Shown: positions 43,407 through 51,779 of the stretch, piece after piece
Layout of the letters: the number at the start of each line of letters is the position of its first letter
Position numbering within the stretch: position 1 is the stretch's first letter
NCBI GenBank assembly: GCA_040751985.1
Contig: JBFMFU010000085.1
Coordinates: forward strand, 3,824-67,823
Length of the DNA stretch: 64,000 nt
From: Desulfoferula sp040751985
GTDB lineage: Bacteria > Desulfobacterota > Desulfarculia > Desulfarculales > Desulfarculaceae
Reading direction: 5' to 3'
Notes under the pieces: model-generated
Database searches by the model: none
What the model was told of the DNA's origin: nothing
Seen by the model: only the letters and a program-made list of their open reading frames with translations
Position numbers and translations under genes: made by a program

Positions 43407-43943
43407 TCAGTCCTGCTCCCGGGGCCCCGGCTCCTGGATCACCCGCAGGCTCCAGGCGGTGTCGGCGTCATCCGGCAGGCCGAAGGCTTGGGCCAGGGCG
43501 GCCCGTGCCCGGGCCAGGCTGGCCTGCTCCAACACCATGACCAGCGATGACAGGGAGGTGCCCAGGGCCAGGGGGTGGATGTCCAGCCGGGCCAGGCAGG
43601 CCAACACCGCCGCGGGCAGGGTCAGACTGCCGCCCAGGGGGTAAAGAGTCAGGGCCACCATGGCGCGCCGCAGTTGGGGCGGCTCCAGGCCCAACTCCCG
43701 GCTCACCTGCTGGGCCAGGCCCAGGGCGTCCTCCTGGCGCCCGCTGTCCACCGCCAGGTGGGAGGCGGCCGGGGCCGCGCCGGGGTGCAGCAAGACCAGG
43801 GGCAGGTTGATGTGCGCCTCGGCCAGGGCCTGGGTAAGGCGGGTCAAGGCCGGCCCAGGCCAGCCGGGCAGCACCAGCACCCCCAGGGGCTCGCCGTGCT
43901 TGATGCCCCGCAGCCTCGGGCTGGCCGTGGCGCCGTCGGCCAT
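43407..43943 (-). CDS. Predicted ACT-like domain protein B
   Basis: 178-residue small protein, no signal or membrane segment. The C-terminal part (about 90-160) has ALTLYPLGGSLTLPAAVLA, then a helix-strand (RLDIHPLALGTSLSSLVMVL) and a last helix (ARARAALAQAFGLP), the beta-alpha-beta-beta-alpha-beta order of an ACT domain. The N-terminal part (GVLVLPGWPGPALTRLTQAL) looks like a second copy. It lies between a response regulator (6 bases) and protein A (3 bases). A paired sensing unit with protein A is inference. Confidence 0.5.
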   Translation of the reverse strand: MADGATASPRLRGIKHGEPLGVLVLPGWPGPALTRLTQALAEAHINLPLVLLHPGAAPAASHLAVDSGRQEDALGLAQQVSRELGLEPPQLRRAMVALTLYPLGGSLTLPAAVLACLARLDIHPLALGTSLSSLVMVLEQASLARARAALAQAFGLPDDADTAWSLRVIQEPGPREQD

Positions 43944-43949
43944 GGCGCC

Positions 43950-44336
43950 TCAGGCCAGCAGTTGCGCCACGATCTGGGCCAGATGGTCCAGGTCCACCGG
44001 CTTGGCCACGTAGTCGTCGGCCTCGTTCATCATGCCGTCCTGGTGGGTGTAGGAGCTGGAGGTCACCGCCGAGCCCACCGCGGTCAGCAGCACCACCGGC
44101 AGGTCTTTGTAATCGGCGCTGCTCTTGAGCTCGCTGCACACCTGGTAGCCGTCCTTGCGCGGCATCATCACGTCCAGCACCACCAGGTCCGGGCGCTGGG
44201 CCTTGATGCTCTCCCAGGCCTCCACGCCGTCGTAGGCCTTGCCTACGCGAAGGCCCTTGGATTCCAGCTTCTGGGAGACGGCCTCCACCAGATCGGGATC
44301 GTCGTCCACCACTAGGATGTACTTGCCGTTGCTCAT
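43950..44336 (-). CDS. Single-domain response regulator
   Basis: 128-residue stand-alone receiver. Acidic pocket DDD at 11-13, phospho-acceptor Asp55 in LVVLDVMMPRKDG, Thr in VVLLTAVG, and Lys in VAKPVDL. No output domain, so it acts by protein contact, likely with the neighbouring kinases or metabolic enzymes. It lies 42 bases after metF and 6 bases before ACT-like protein B in the same operon. An insertion SSSYTHQDGMMNE before the Lys loop is slightly unusual. Confidence 0.93.
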   Translation of the reverse strand: MSNGKYILVVDDDPDLVEAVSQKLESKGLRVGKAYDGVEAWESIKAQRPDLVVLDVMMPRKDGYQVCSELKSSADYKDLPVVLLTAVGSAVTSSSYTHQDGMMNEADDYVAKPVDLDHLAQIVAQLLA

Positions 44337-44378
44337 GTCTTAAACTCCTTTGCCTCCCCCATGGGGGGCGGTTGTCTG

Positions 44379-45302
44379 CTATAGCTGCGGCCGGGGCAGC
44401 AGGCCGGCGCGCTCGGTGATCTCCGGCACCCGGTGCTCCCACTCGATGGCCATCAGATGGATACCGGCCACGCCGGGAACTTCCTTCAACTCCTGGATTT
44501 GCTCGCACAAGAACTTGACGCCCTCTTCGGCCTGCCTGTCCTTGGGCTGGTCGGCGATGCGCTTGACTATCTCCGCGGGCACCTCCATGCCGGGCACCTT
44601 GCTGGCCATGTAGCGGGCCATGCCGGCGCTCTTCAGAGGCGTCACCCCGGCCAGGACCTTGGTCTTCTCGGTCAGGCCCATGTCCGCGGCGCGCTTCATG
44701 TAGTCCTTGAAGCGGTCCATGTTGTAGATGCACTGGGTCTGGATGAAGTCGGCGCCGGCGGCTACTTTCTTGGCCAGGCGCAGCACCCGCAGCTCGTAGG
44801 GGTCGCCGAAGGGGTTGGCCGCGGCGCCCACGAACATCTTGGGCGGCACGTCGATCTCGGCCCCGCCCATGAACAAGCCTTCGTCCCGCATGCGCACCAC
44901 CATCTGTATCTGCTGGATGGAGTCGATGTCGTGTACGTTGGCCGCCTGGGGGTGGTCGCCGAAGGAGGGATGGTCGCCGGACAGGCAGAGCATGGTGTTG
45001 ATGCCCAGGCCGGCGGCACCCAGGATGTCCGACTGCATGGCCAGGCGGTTGCGGTCGCGGCAGACCATCTGGTAGTTGGGCTCCAGGCCCATCTGTTTGA
45101 GCAGCAGGCTCACCGCCCAGGAGGACATACGCACCACCGCGGTCTGGTTGTCGGTGACGTTGACCGCGTCCACCCGGCCCTGCAGGTGCTTGGCCTTTTC
45201 CTTGACCGCCGCCACGTTGCTGCCGCGGGGGGGGCCCAGCTCGCCGGTGACCGCGAAGTGGCCGGCGGCCAGCACCTTTTCCAGATTGCTATCGCTCTTC
45301 AT
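44379..45302 (-). CDS. metF: Methylenetetrahydrofolate reductase catalytic subunit
   Basis: 307-residue MetF reducing methylene-THF to methyl-THF (or the reverse) with FAD, in the methyl branch of the Wood-Ljungdahl pathway. Shown by the Glu of FAVTGELGPPRG (Glu21), NVTDN, the flavin loop CLSGDHPSFGD, and GADFIQTQCIYNMD with the conserved Gln. It lacks an NAD(P)H domain, as in clostridial types that need MetV and other partners. Its start overlaps the metV stop by 4 bases. Adjacent metV, mvhD and hdrA indicate a MetFV-Hdr-type complex as described for Moorella. Confidence 0.93.
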   Translation of the reverse strand: MKSDSNLEKVLAAGHFAVTGELGPPRGSNVAAVKEKAKHLQGRVDAVNVTDNQTAVVRMSSWAVSLLLKQMGLEPNYQMVCRDRNRLAMQSDILGAAGLGINTMLCLSGDHPSFGDHPQAANVHDIDSIQQIQMVVRMRDEGLFMGGAEIDVPPKMFVGAAANPFGDPYELRVLRLAKKVAAGADFIQTQCIYNMDRFKDYMKRAADMGLTEKTKVLAGVTPLKSAGMARYMASKVPGMEVPAEIVKRIADQPKDRQAEEGVKFLCEQIQELKEVPGVAGIHLMAIEWEHRVPEITERAGLLPRPQL

Positions 45303-45967
45303 GGCTGCAAGTCCCTCCTCACAATGCGGCGGGGGCCTCCGTCGCGGGCGCTGCGCCAGTCCTTGGCCGGCATGATGTGGCTGTAGAGCTCACTCTGGCC
45401 CAGGGCCTTGAGCCGGTCCCAGATGAGCTGCCAGGCGCAGTCCATCTCGGGGTTGATCTCGCACTTGCCCTTGCTGGAGCCGCCGCAAGGGCCGTTGAAG
45501 ATGCGCTTGGAGCAGCGGGCCACCGGGCAGATGCCGCCGGTGTAGGCCAGCACGCAGTCGCCGCAGCCGGCGCAGCGCTCGGCCCAGACGCCCTGGCGCT
45601 CACTGGCGCCCATGAACTCGGTGTTGACCATGGGCAGCACCGGCACCGTGGGGAAGCGCTCGGCCACGGTTTGCACGCCGCAGCCACAGGCCATGGACAG
45701 CACCGCCTCGTAGCGGTCGATGATGCGGGCCAGCTCCTCCACGAACTCCGGATCGCACTGGCGCTCCAGGGTCAGCTCCTCCACCTCTATCTCCAGGCCC
45801 TCCTTGCGGCGGGCCATGGTCAGGGTGGAGGCCAGGATGCCCACCTCCTTGCGGCCCCCGGCGTTGCACACGGTGACGCACTCGTTGCAACCCAAGAGCA
45901 GGACCCGGCTAAAGGGCGTTAGGTACTCCAGAATTTCCTGAATGGGTTTGCGTTCGGCGGTGATCAT
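45299..45967 (-). CDS. metV: MetV-like zinc/iron-sulfur partner of methylenetetrahydrofolate reductase
   Basis: 222-residue cysteine-rich protein of the MetF C-terminal (MetV) family. Cys27, Cys30 and Cys34 (GCNECVTVC) start the first metal site. Later cysteines cluster in MACGCGV, CAGCGDC, CPVARC and GPCGGSSKGKC. MetV links MetF to Fe-S electron carriers. It overlaps metF by 4 bases and lies 13 bases after mvhD. The family is known from acetogens and sulfate reducers. It is a soluble protein; no haem motif. Confidence 0.9.
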   Translation of the reverse strand: MITAERKPIQEILEYLTPFSRVLLLGCNECVTVCNAGGRKEVGILASTLTMARRKEGLEIEVEELTLERQCDPEFVEELARIIDRYEAVLSMACGCGVQTVAERFPTVPVLPMVNTEFMGASERQGVWAERCAGCGDCVLAYTGGICPVARCSKRIFNGPCGGSSKGKCEINPEMDCAWQLIWDRLKALGQSELYSHIMPAKDWRSARDGGPRRIVRRDLQP

Positions 45968-45980
45968 TTTTCTGTTCCTC

Positions 45981-46409
45981 TCAGGCTGCTTGTGAGCTTC
46001 CCCTGCGCAGGGGGTTGAGGCCGAGTTGACGGATGCTCTCGGTGAACTCGCTGGCCACGCGGGCGAATACCTGCCCCTGGCCGGCGCTCATGTGGGCCAT
46101 GGCCACCCGCTGGGGCTCCCAGCCGATCTCGCTGAGCAGCCCCTGCACCATCTCCACCCGGCGCAGGGCCCGCTGGTTGCCGCTCTTGAAGTGGCAGTCT
46201 CCGGGCAGGCAGCCAGCCACCAGCACGCCGTCGGCGCCCTTTTGCAGGGCCCGCAGGATGTGCTGCACGTCCACCTTGCCCGAGCAGGGCACCTTGATGA
46301 TCTTCACGTTGGTGGGGTAGCTGAGTTGCTGGCTGCCGGCCATGTCCGCGGCGGTGTAGGCGCAGTACTCGCAGGCGAAGGCCACGATGATGGGTTCAGG
46401 CGCGCTCAT
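45981..46409 (-). CDS. mvhD: MvhD-like hydrogenase/heterodisulfide reductase iron-sulfur subunit
   Basis: 142-residue member of the MvhD family, which passes electrons between an electron donor and HdrA. The [2Fe-2S]-type cysteines are C13 and C16 (FACEYCAY), C43 (VPCSGKV), and C68 and C73 (GCLPGDCHF), in the family's arrangement. The longer frame in the table region is ignored; ATG 46409 overlaps the hdrA stop by one base (TAATG). No [NiFe]-hydrogenase genes are nearby, so it probably connects HdrA with MetFV or another donor. Confidence 0.92.
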   Translation of the reverse strand: MSAPEPIIVAFACEYCAYTAADMAGSQQLSYPTNVKIIKVPCSGKVDVQHILRALQKGADGVLVAGCLPGDCHFKSGNQRALRRVEMVQGLLSEIGWEPQRVAMAHMSAGQGQVFARVASEFTESIRQLGLNPLRRGSSQAA

Positions 46410-49400
46410 TACAAAATCCCCTCCAGCAGGGCGTCGGTGCGGCTCATGATCTGGTCGTCGAAGTAGCCCTGCAACTCGATGGCCTTGGCCGGGCACTCGG
46501 CCGCGCAGACCCCGCAGCCCTGGCAGCGGCCCGGGTCGATCTCCGAGTAGCCGTCGGCGTTGATGAAGGGCACCCCCAAGGGGCAGGCGCGCACGCACAC
46601 CAGGCAGGCCGCGCAGCGCTCGGGGGTCACCTTGGCCACCCCGATCTGCTGGGCGATGCTCTGCTGGGCCAGCAGGATCAGGGCGCGGCCGGCCGCGGCC
46701 AGGCCCTGGCTGCGGGCCTCGGCCAGGGACTTGGGCGCCAGCACCGAGCCGGCGGCGAAGACCCCGGGGGCCGGGGTGTCCACCGGCGCCATCTTGGGGT
46801 GCTGCTCCAACAGGTAGCCGTCGGCGCCGCGCTGCAGGCGGAATATCTCGCAGAGCTCCTCGGTGTTCTCGCCGGCCACCACCTGGGGCGTGGAGAGCAC
46901 CAGGGCCTCGGGCTCCACCAAAAGCGGCTTGCCCAGCACCGGGTCAATGAACACCACCGACAGCACGCCGTCCTTGGCCTCCACTTGGGGCGGTTCCTGG
47001 GGCGAGTAGCGCACGAACAGCACCCCCGCCTCCCGCGCCCGGCGGTAGGCCTCCTCGGAGGTGTAGGGCATGCGCATGTCGCGGTAGAGCACCACCACCT
47101 GGGACTCGGGCCGCTGCTCCTTTATCCACAGCGCGTTCTTGACCGCGCTGCGGCAGCAGATGCGGCCGCAGGCCGGGTTGTTCTCGTCGCGGCTGCCCAC
47201 GCACTGGATCATCACCACGCTATCCAGCTTACCGCCGGTGGCCTGGCCCTGGGCCAGCCGCTGCTCCAGCTCCAGTTGGGTCATCACCCGGGGGTCGCGT
47301 CCGTAGAGGTACTGGCCGGGCTTGTACTCCTGGGCGCCGGTGGCCAGGATGGTCACTCCATGGTTGATCTTCTGGTAGTACATACCCGGACCGGACTGCA
47401 CGCCGGTGACGAAGGCGCCCACCTGGCCCTGATGGTCCACCACCAGGGCGTCGCTGATTATGTCGATGCCCTGGTGCTCCTTGGCCCGGCCGATGAGCTG
47501 GCTCAGGGCCGGGGCCACCTCGCCGCCCTCCAGGCTGCGGTGCAGGTTCTTGGCCAGGCCGCCCAACTCCTTTTCCCGCTCCACCAGGTGCACCTTGACG
47601 CCCTGGTCGGCCAGGGCCAGGGCCGCGCTCAGGCCGGCCACGCCGCCGCCCACCACCAGGGCGTCGTGGCGCATGGGCTTGGTCTGCAGGTGGATGGGCC
47701 GGGCCAGCTTGACCCCGGCCACGGCCATGCGCACCAGCTCCATGGCCTTGTGCGTGGCCGCCTGGGGGTCGGCGGCGTGCACCAGGGCGTCCTGGTCGCG
47801 GATGTTGGCGAACTCCACCAGGGCCCGGTTCAGGCCGGCCCGGCGGATGGTCTGGGAGAACAGCTTGCCGTGGGTGCGGGGGCTGTAGCCGGCGATCACC
47901 ACCCGGTTCAGGCCGTGCTCGCCGATGGCCGCCACCAACCGCTCCAGGCCGCCGTGGCGGTAGTTCACCTCCAGCTCGGCCACGTGCACCACGCCGGGCA
48001 GGGCGGCGGCGTCCTTCATCACCGCATTCAGGTCCACCACCGCGCTCACCACATGGCCCCAGTCCACCATGAACACGCCCACCCGCGGCTCCTGGCCGCT
48101 GGTGTCCTTTTCCGGGGGCAGGCCCTCCTCCAACTGCAAGGGCCGTGGCGGCTCCAGGTCGGCGCTGGCGCAGCAGGCCGCAGCCGCGGCCTGCACCACC
48201 GAGTCGGGGATGTCCGCCGGGCCCAGAGCCATGCCGCAGGCGTAGACCCCCGGCCGGCTGGTGGCCACCGGCGATAAGGCCGCGGTCTGCACGTAGCGGT
48301 AGGGGTCCAACTCGATGCCCAGGGTCTGGGCCAGGGCCACGGTCTCGGCCGAGGGGCACAGGCCCACCGCCAGCACCACCATGTCCAGGCGCTGCTCGGC
48401 CTGGCTGCCGTCTTCCTGGGCATAGGACAGCAAGAGGTCGCCGCTGGCCGCGTCCCGGCTCACGGTGTGGGGCCGGCAGCGTACCAGGTTGACGCCCAGC
48501 TCATTCTTGACCCGCTGCAGGTACTCCTCGTAGCCCCGGCCCAGGGGCCGCATGTCCATGAAGTAGATGGTGGCGTCCAGCCCCTGGTCGTGGCGCTCCA
48601 GGGCCCAGGCCGCCTCTTTGAGGCTGATCATGCAGCAGATGGAGGAGCAGTAGGGGTTGCCGCCGGGCACGGTGGTGCGGCTGCCCGCGCACTGGATCCA
48701 GCCGATGCGCTTGGGCACCCGGCCGTCGCTGGGGCGCCGGAGCCGGCCGCCGGTGGGCCCGTTGGAGGCCAGGATGCGCTCGAACTCCAGGCTGGTGATC
48801 ACGTCGGCGAACTGATTGTAGCCGTACCACTCGTCAAAGGGGGCCGGGTCCCAGGGCTCGGCCCCGGTGGCCACGATCACCGCGCCCACCGCCAGGGTGC
48901 TCTCCTGCGGGGTCATGTCCAAGTCGATGGCCTTGGGGTGGCACACCTCCAGGCACTGGCCGCAGCGGGTGCAGCGCTCCAGGTTGATGGAGAAGGCCTG
49001 GGGCGTGGCCTGGGGGTAGCGCAGGCAGGTGGGGGAGGTGTTGTCCAGGCCCGGCGTGAAGCGCACCGCCCCCTCTGGGCAGGCGGCCAGGCAGGCCCCG
49101 CAGGCCGTGCACTTGTCCACGTCGATGAAGCGGGGGCTGGTCAGCAACCGGGCCTGGAAATCCCCAGCCTGGCCCGTCAGCTCGCTGAGCCGGGTGAGGG
49201 GCAGGGTGGTGATGGCCAGGTTGCCGCCGCCCTTGGCCGTCTCGGGGGTCAGGTGGCAGATGTTGCAGTCGTTGGTGGGAAACTGCCGGTCCAACTGGGG
49301 CAGAATCCCGCCCGGACTGGGCGCCTTGTCTATCAGATATACCTGGCGGCCCGCCTCGGCTAGCTCAAAGGAGGCCTTGGTGCCGGCGATGCCGCCGCCG

Positions 49401-49447
49401 ATTATCAACACAGAGTTGCGCGAATCCTGATGCTCGGTATGGTCCAT
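46409..49447 (-). CDS. hdrA: HdrA-like flavin/iron-sulfur protein, tandem (double) form
   Basis: 1012-residue protein made of two HdrA-like halves. The first has the FAD site GGGIAG at 17-22, ferredoxin-type motifs C113-C123 and C159-C169, and the HdrA signature CAGSR...YCSSICC (253-272). The second has GGGVAG at 600-605, CVGSR...CGRICC (749-765), and two more ferredoxin-type motifs near the C-terminus (C945-C955, C975-C985). HdrA is the flavin-based electron-bifurcating core of heterodisulfide reductases. Fused double HdrA proteins exist in other anaerobes. It overlaps mvhD and follows the MetF-like paralog by 56 bases. Confidence 0.93.
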   Translation of the reverse strand: MDHTEHQDSRNSVLIIGGGIAGTKASFELAEAGRQVYLIDKAPSPGGILPQLDRQFPTNDCNICHLTPETAKGGGNLAITTLPLTRLSELTGQAGDFQARLLTSPRFIDVDKCTACGACLAACPEGAVRFTPGLDNTSPTCLRYPQATPQAFSINLERCTRCGQCLEVCHPKAIDLDMTPQESTLAVGAVIVATGAEPWDPAPFDEWYGYNQFADVITSLEFERILASNGPTGGRLRRPSDGRVPKRIGWIQCAGSRTTVPGGNPYCSSICCMISLKEAAWALERHDQGLDATIYFMDMRPLGRGYEEYLQRVKNELGVNLVRCRPHTVSRDAASGDLLLSYAQEDGSQAEQRLDMVVLAVGLCPSAETVALAQTLGIELDPYRYVQTAALSPVATSRPGVYACGMALGPADIPDSVVQAAAAACCASADLEPPRPLQLEEGLPPEKDTSGQEPRVGVFMVDWGHVVSAVVDLNAVMKDAAALPGVVHVAELEVNYRHGGLERLVAAIGEHGLNRVVIAGYSPRTHGKLFSQTIRRAGLNRALVEFANIRDQDALVHAADPQAATHKAMELVRMAVAGVKLARPIHLQTKPMRHDALVVGGGVAGLSAALALADQGVKVHLVEREKELGGLAKNLHRSLEGGEVAPALSQLIGRAKEHQGIDIISDALVVDHQGQVGAFVTGVQSGPGMYYQKINHGVTILATGAQEYKPGQYLYGRDPRVMTQLELEQRLAQGQATGGKLDSVVMIQCVGSRDENNPACGRICCRSAVKNALWIKEQRPESQVVVLYRDMRMPYTSEEAYRRAREAGVLFVRYSPQEPPQVEAKDGVLSVVFIDPVLGKPLLVEPEALVLSTPQVVAGENTEELCEIFRLQRGADGYLLEQHPKMAPVDTPAPGVFAAGSVLAPKSLAEARSQGLAAAGRALILLAQQSIAQQIGVAKVTPERCAACLVCVRACPLGVPFINADGYSEIDPGRCQGCGVCAAECPAKAIELQGYFDDQIMSRTDALLEGIL

Positions 49448-49503
49448 GGGGTTCTCCCCTTTTGCTTCCCTTCAGGTTGTTGTCCGGCATCGGCGGGAGG
49501 GCC

Positions 49504-50376
49504 TCAGGCAGAGGCCGCGTCGAGGATGCTGGGCAGGCGATCCTCCCAACCGGCGGCCACCAGCAGCGCCCCGCCGCAAAGCGGACGCAGACCGCTCAAG
49601 GTCTCGGCGGCGATCTTGACGCACTCGGCGGCGCGGTCGCTGGCCGCCCGTATGCGCTGGATCGTCTCCTCGCTGATCTTGCTGCCGGGGAGGTTGTGGT
49701 TCAGGTAGCGGGCCATGCCTACCGACTTGAGCAGCAGCACGCTGGCGATCACCGGCGCGCGCAGGCCCTGGGCCGCCTGGGTGAAGGCCGCCAGGGCCGC
49801 CAGGTCGAACACCGGCGGCACCACCACGAAAGAGGCGCCCTTGTCCACCGCCGCCTTGGCCTCGGCCGCCCGGGCCTGGGCCTGGGCCGCGTCTTCCCAG
49901 CCCTCCACCCGGGCCCCCAGGCAGAAGCGGGGGCGGCCCATCAGCTCCTTGCCGCCCAGGTCGCGGCCCTGGCTCAGGGCCATTGCCGCCGCCAGCAGGT
50001 CCTTGGCGCCCAGGTCGCCCACGGCCTTGGCCCCAGGCTGGTCGCCGGTCTCGATGGGCTCGCCGTCGCTGGCCATGATGTTGGCCACGCCCAGCACGTG
50101 GGCGGCCAGCAGGTCGCCCTGCAGGGCCAGGCGGTTGCGGTCCCGGCAGCAGAACTGCACGATGGACTCCAGGCCCTGCTGCTTGAGCACCACCGCCCCG
50201 GCCAGGGCCGACAGCCGCATCACGCCATGGCTCATGTCCGGAATGAGCACGGCGTCCACCCGGCCCTTGAGGTTCTGGGCGCTGTCCACAAAGCCGGAGA
50301 GGTCCACGCCCTTGGGGGTGGGCATCTCGGCGATTACCACGAAATTCTTGCTCTGTAGGGCGCTTGCGAACTGCAT
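49504..50376 (-). CDS. MetF-like methylenetetrahydrofolate reductase paralog (divergent)
   Basis: 290-residue relative of the MetF at 44379. It keeps Glu17 (VVIAEMPTPKG), LIPDMSHG and the CCRDRNRLALQGD block, and MASDGEP at the flavin loop. The Gln-containing QTQ stretch of MetF is VVVPPVF here. Possible roles are a structural or regulatory subunit, or a reductase with another folate or methyl carrier. It starts the operon (ATG 50376), so it is made with hdrA. It is clearly the same fold, but reduced sequence agreement makes catalysis doubtful. Confidence 0.8.
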   Translation of the reverse strand: MQFASALQSKNFVVIAEMPTPKGVDLSGFVDSAQNLKGRVDAVLIPDMSHGVMRLSALAGAVVLKQQGLESIVQFCCRDRNRLALQGDLLAAHVLGVANIMASDGEPIETGDQPGAKAVGDLGAKDLLAAAMALSQGRDLGGKELMGRPRFCLGARVEGWEDAAQAQARAAEAKAAVDKGASFVVVPPVFDLAALAAFTQAAQGLRAPVIASVLLLKSVGMARYLNHNLPGSKISEETIQRIRAASDRAAECVKIAAETLSGLRPLCGGALLVAAGWEDRLPSILDAASA

Positions 50377-50655
50377 CCGTAATCCTTACTCTGAGGTGTA
50401 CGGCCCTGATCCTTGGTTAGCTGCCCCGCGGCAGCTTTCGCGGCCGCTGATGTCATGCCAAGGTTGTCTCTCCGCCCACCCAGCCTCAATTCAGTGATAC
50501 CGTTCCGGCGGTCACAGGAACAAAAACCTTACGCTCTGCCTGGGTGGCTCGTTGGTCTTCATTTAACGCTAAGAAGGAAACAAAGCAATAGTTATTTGTG
50601 ATTTTTTTAACAAAATCCATATTAAAAACATGGGTGAATTGATATTAATAATTGG

Positions 50656-50666
50656 CAAGTTATAAA
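50656..50666. promoter_or_regulatory. CAAGTTATAAA motif, site 1
   Basis: Same 11-mer occurs at 53732-53742, in each case about 280-300 bases before the first gene of an hdr-containing operon. A shared regulator site is possible; low information content limits confidence. Confidence 0.35.
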
Positions 50667-50689
50667 GTATGGTATGCCCGGCTTGGCCT

Positions 50690-50712
50690 AAAAAGCGCCC
50701 TGCCGAGGCACC
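50690..50712 (-). terminator. Weak candidate terminator after hdrB
   Basis: Reverse-strand stem of five to six pairs (GGTGCC with GGCGC, one or two wobbles), loop of about seven, followed by five Us. It is about 130 bases beyond the hdrB stop. Confidence 0.3.
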
Positions 50713-50843
50713 ACAATTGCCCGCGCAGCGCGGCTGACAGCAGGCCTTTAAAGCGCCATCCATTAACTACTAAATTGCTGGCAAATGTTTCCCGGTAGGG
50801 GCCCCACAATCATCATTAATGTAGGGCGCCGTCCGGGCGAGGC

Positions 50844-51779
50844 TCAAGCAATGGGCCGGGCCTGGTCCTGGTCGGCCCCGGCCTCGGTCGCCTCGGCGGG
50901 CGGGGCGGCCTGGAAGTGGACCAGTTGGCTGGGTTGGGGGGTATTCAGCTCCAGGGCCAGCTCCGAGGGCCGCAGGCCCATGGCCAGGCCCAGGAGCTGG
51001 GGATACAAGGCGATGCCGCCCAGGAGCTTGATGCTCTGCGCCGGCTCCAGGCGCTCGAAGGCCCACTGCACCTGCAGCAGGGTGTGGGGGCAATCCACGT
51101 TGAGGATGTCCGCGCCCGAGTCGTGGAACTCCTGCAGCCGCTGGCCGATGATGGAAAGGGACAGGGCCTCATTCTTGTTGCGTAGCGGCGCTCCGCAGCA
51201 GCGCAGCCTGCCCTCCCAGGCCACGCTGGCCGCGCCGGTGACCTCTAAAAGCTCGTCGATTATCTTGGGCTGATAGGGGTTGTCGAAGTTGGTCAGGCGG
51301 CTGGGGCGCAGGGCGTGGCAGCCATAGAGAGTAGCCACGCCCAGGTTGCGGAAGGGCCGGGTGACCAAGTCCGCCAGCCGCTCCAGGCCCACCTGGTGGT
51401 AGAGCACCGATTGCAGGTGCATCACCTGGCCTTGCCCCAGGTAGGTCAGGCCCTCCCGGGCCAGCTCGTCGTTGACCATGGTCCGCAGGGAATGGGACTC
51501 GGCCAGAAAGCTCTGGGCCCGCTTAAGGCTGCCCAGACAGCACTTGCAGAGAGTCAGCATTGTCAGGCTCTTGGCTTCGGCCAGGGCCAGGTTGCGGGCC
51601 GCGGAGAGCAGAAAGGCCTCGAAGTACTGGTCGCGCAGGGGATAGCCGCAGCAGTTGAAGGGCAGGTCCTTGACCGCCACGCCCAGGGCCTTGAGGACCC
51701 GCCGGGCCGAGATCTCGTACTGCGGGGCATGGTTGGGTATCTTGCAGCCCAAAAACAGAGCGTAGTGCATCACCGTCAT
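50844..51779 (-). CDS. hdrB: HdrB-like heterodisulfide reductase subunit B
   Basis: 311-residue protein with two CCG-type (Cys-rich) domains. The first keeps the full set: C12, C43-C44, C78 and C81 (LCKCCLG). The second has C154, C194-C195 and C230 but the final Cys of the CxxC is Thr (DCPHTL). HdrB-type subunits use these motifs for special [4Fe-4S] clusters that cleave disulfides; losing one ligand in the second suggests altered chemistry. The start (ATG 51779) overlaps the HdrC-like gene by 4 bases. A long acidic Ala/Pro-rich tail follows residue 290. Confidence 0.88.
   Translation of the reverse strand: MTVMHYALFLGCKIPNHAPQYEISARRVLKALGVAVKDLPFNCCGYPLRDQYFEAFLLSAARNLALAEAKSLTMLTLCKCCLGSLKRAQSFLAESHSLRTMVNDELAREGLTYLGQGQVMHLQSVLYHQVGLERLADLVTRPFRNLGVATLYGCHALRPSRLTNFDNPYQPKIIDELLEVTGAASVAWEGRLRCCGAPLRNKNEALSLSIIGQRLQEFHDSGADILNVDCPHTLLQVQWAFERLEPAQSIKLLGGIALYPQLLGLAMGLRPSELALELNTPQPSQLVHFQAAPPAEATEAGADQDQARPIA

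Larger units (their letters stand above)
50377..50843. promoter_or_regulatory. Intergenic region upstream of the metF2/hdrA operon
   Basis: 467 bases, markedly A+T-rich from 50570 to 50680 and GC-rich on both sides. It should contain the promoter of the metF2-hdrA-mvhD-metVF-kinase operon. It holds the 11-mer CAAGTTATAAA at 50656-50666, which is also found upstream of hdrC. No gene seen. Confidence 0.5.

Noticed and set aside
46799..49363. Long forward open frames opposite hdrA
   Set aside because: Antisense shadows of a clear HdrA gene with many exact motifs.
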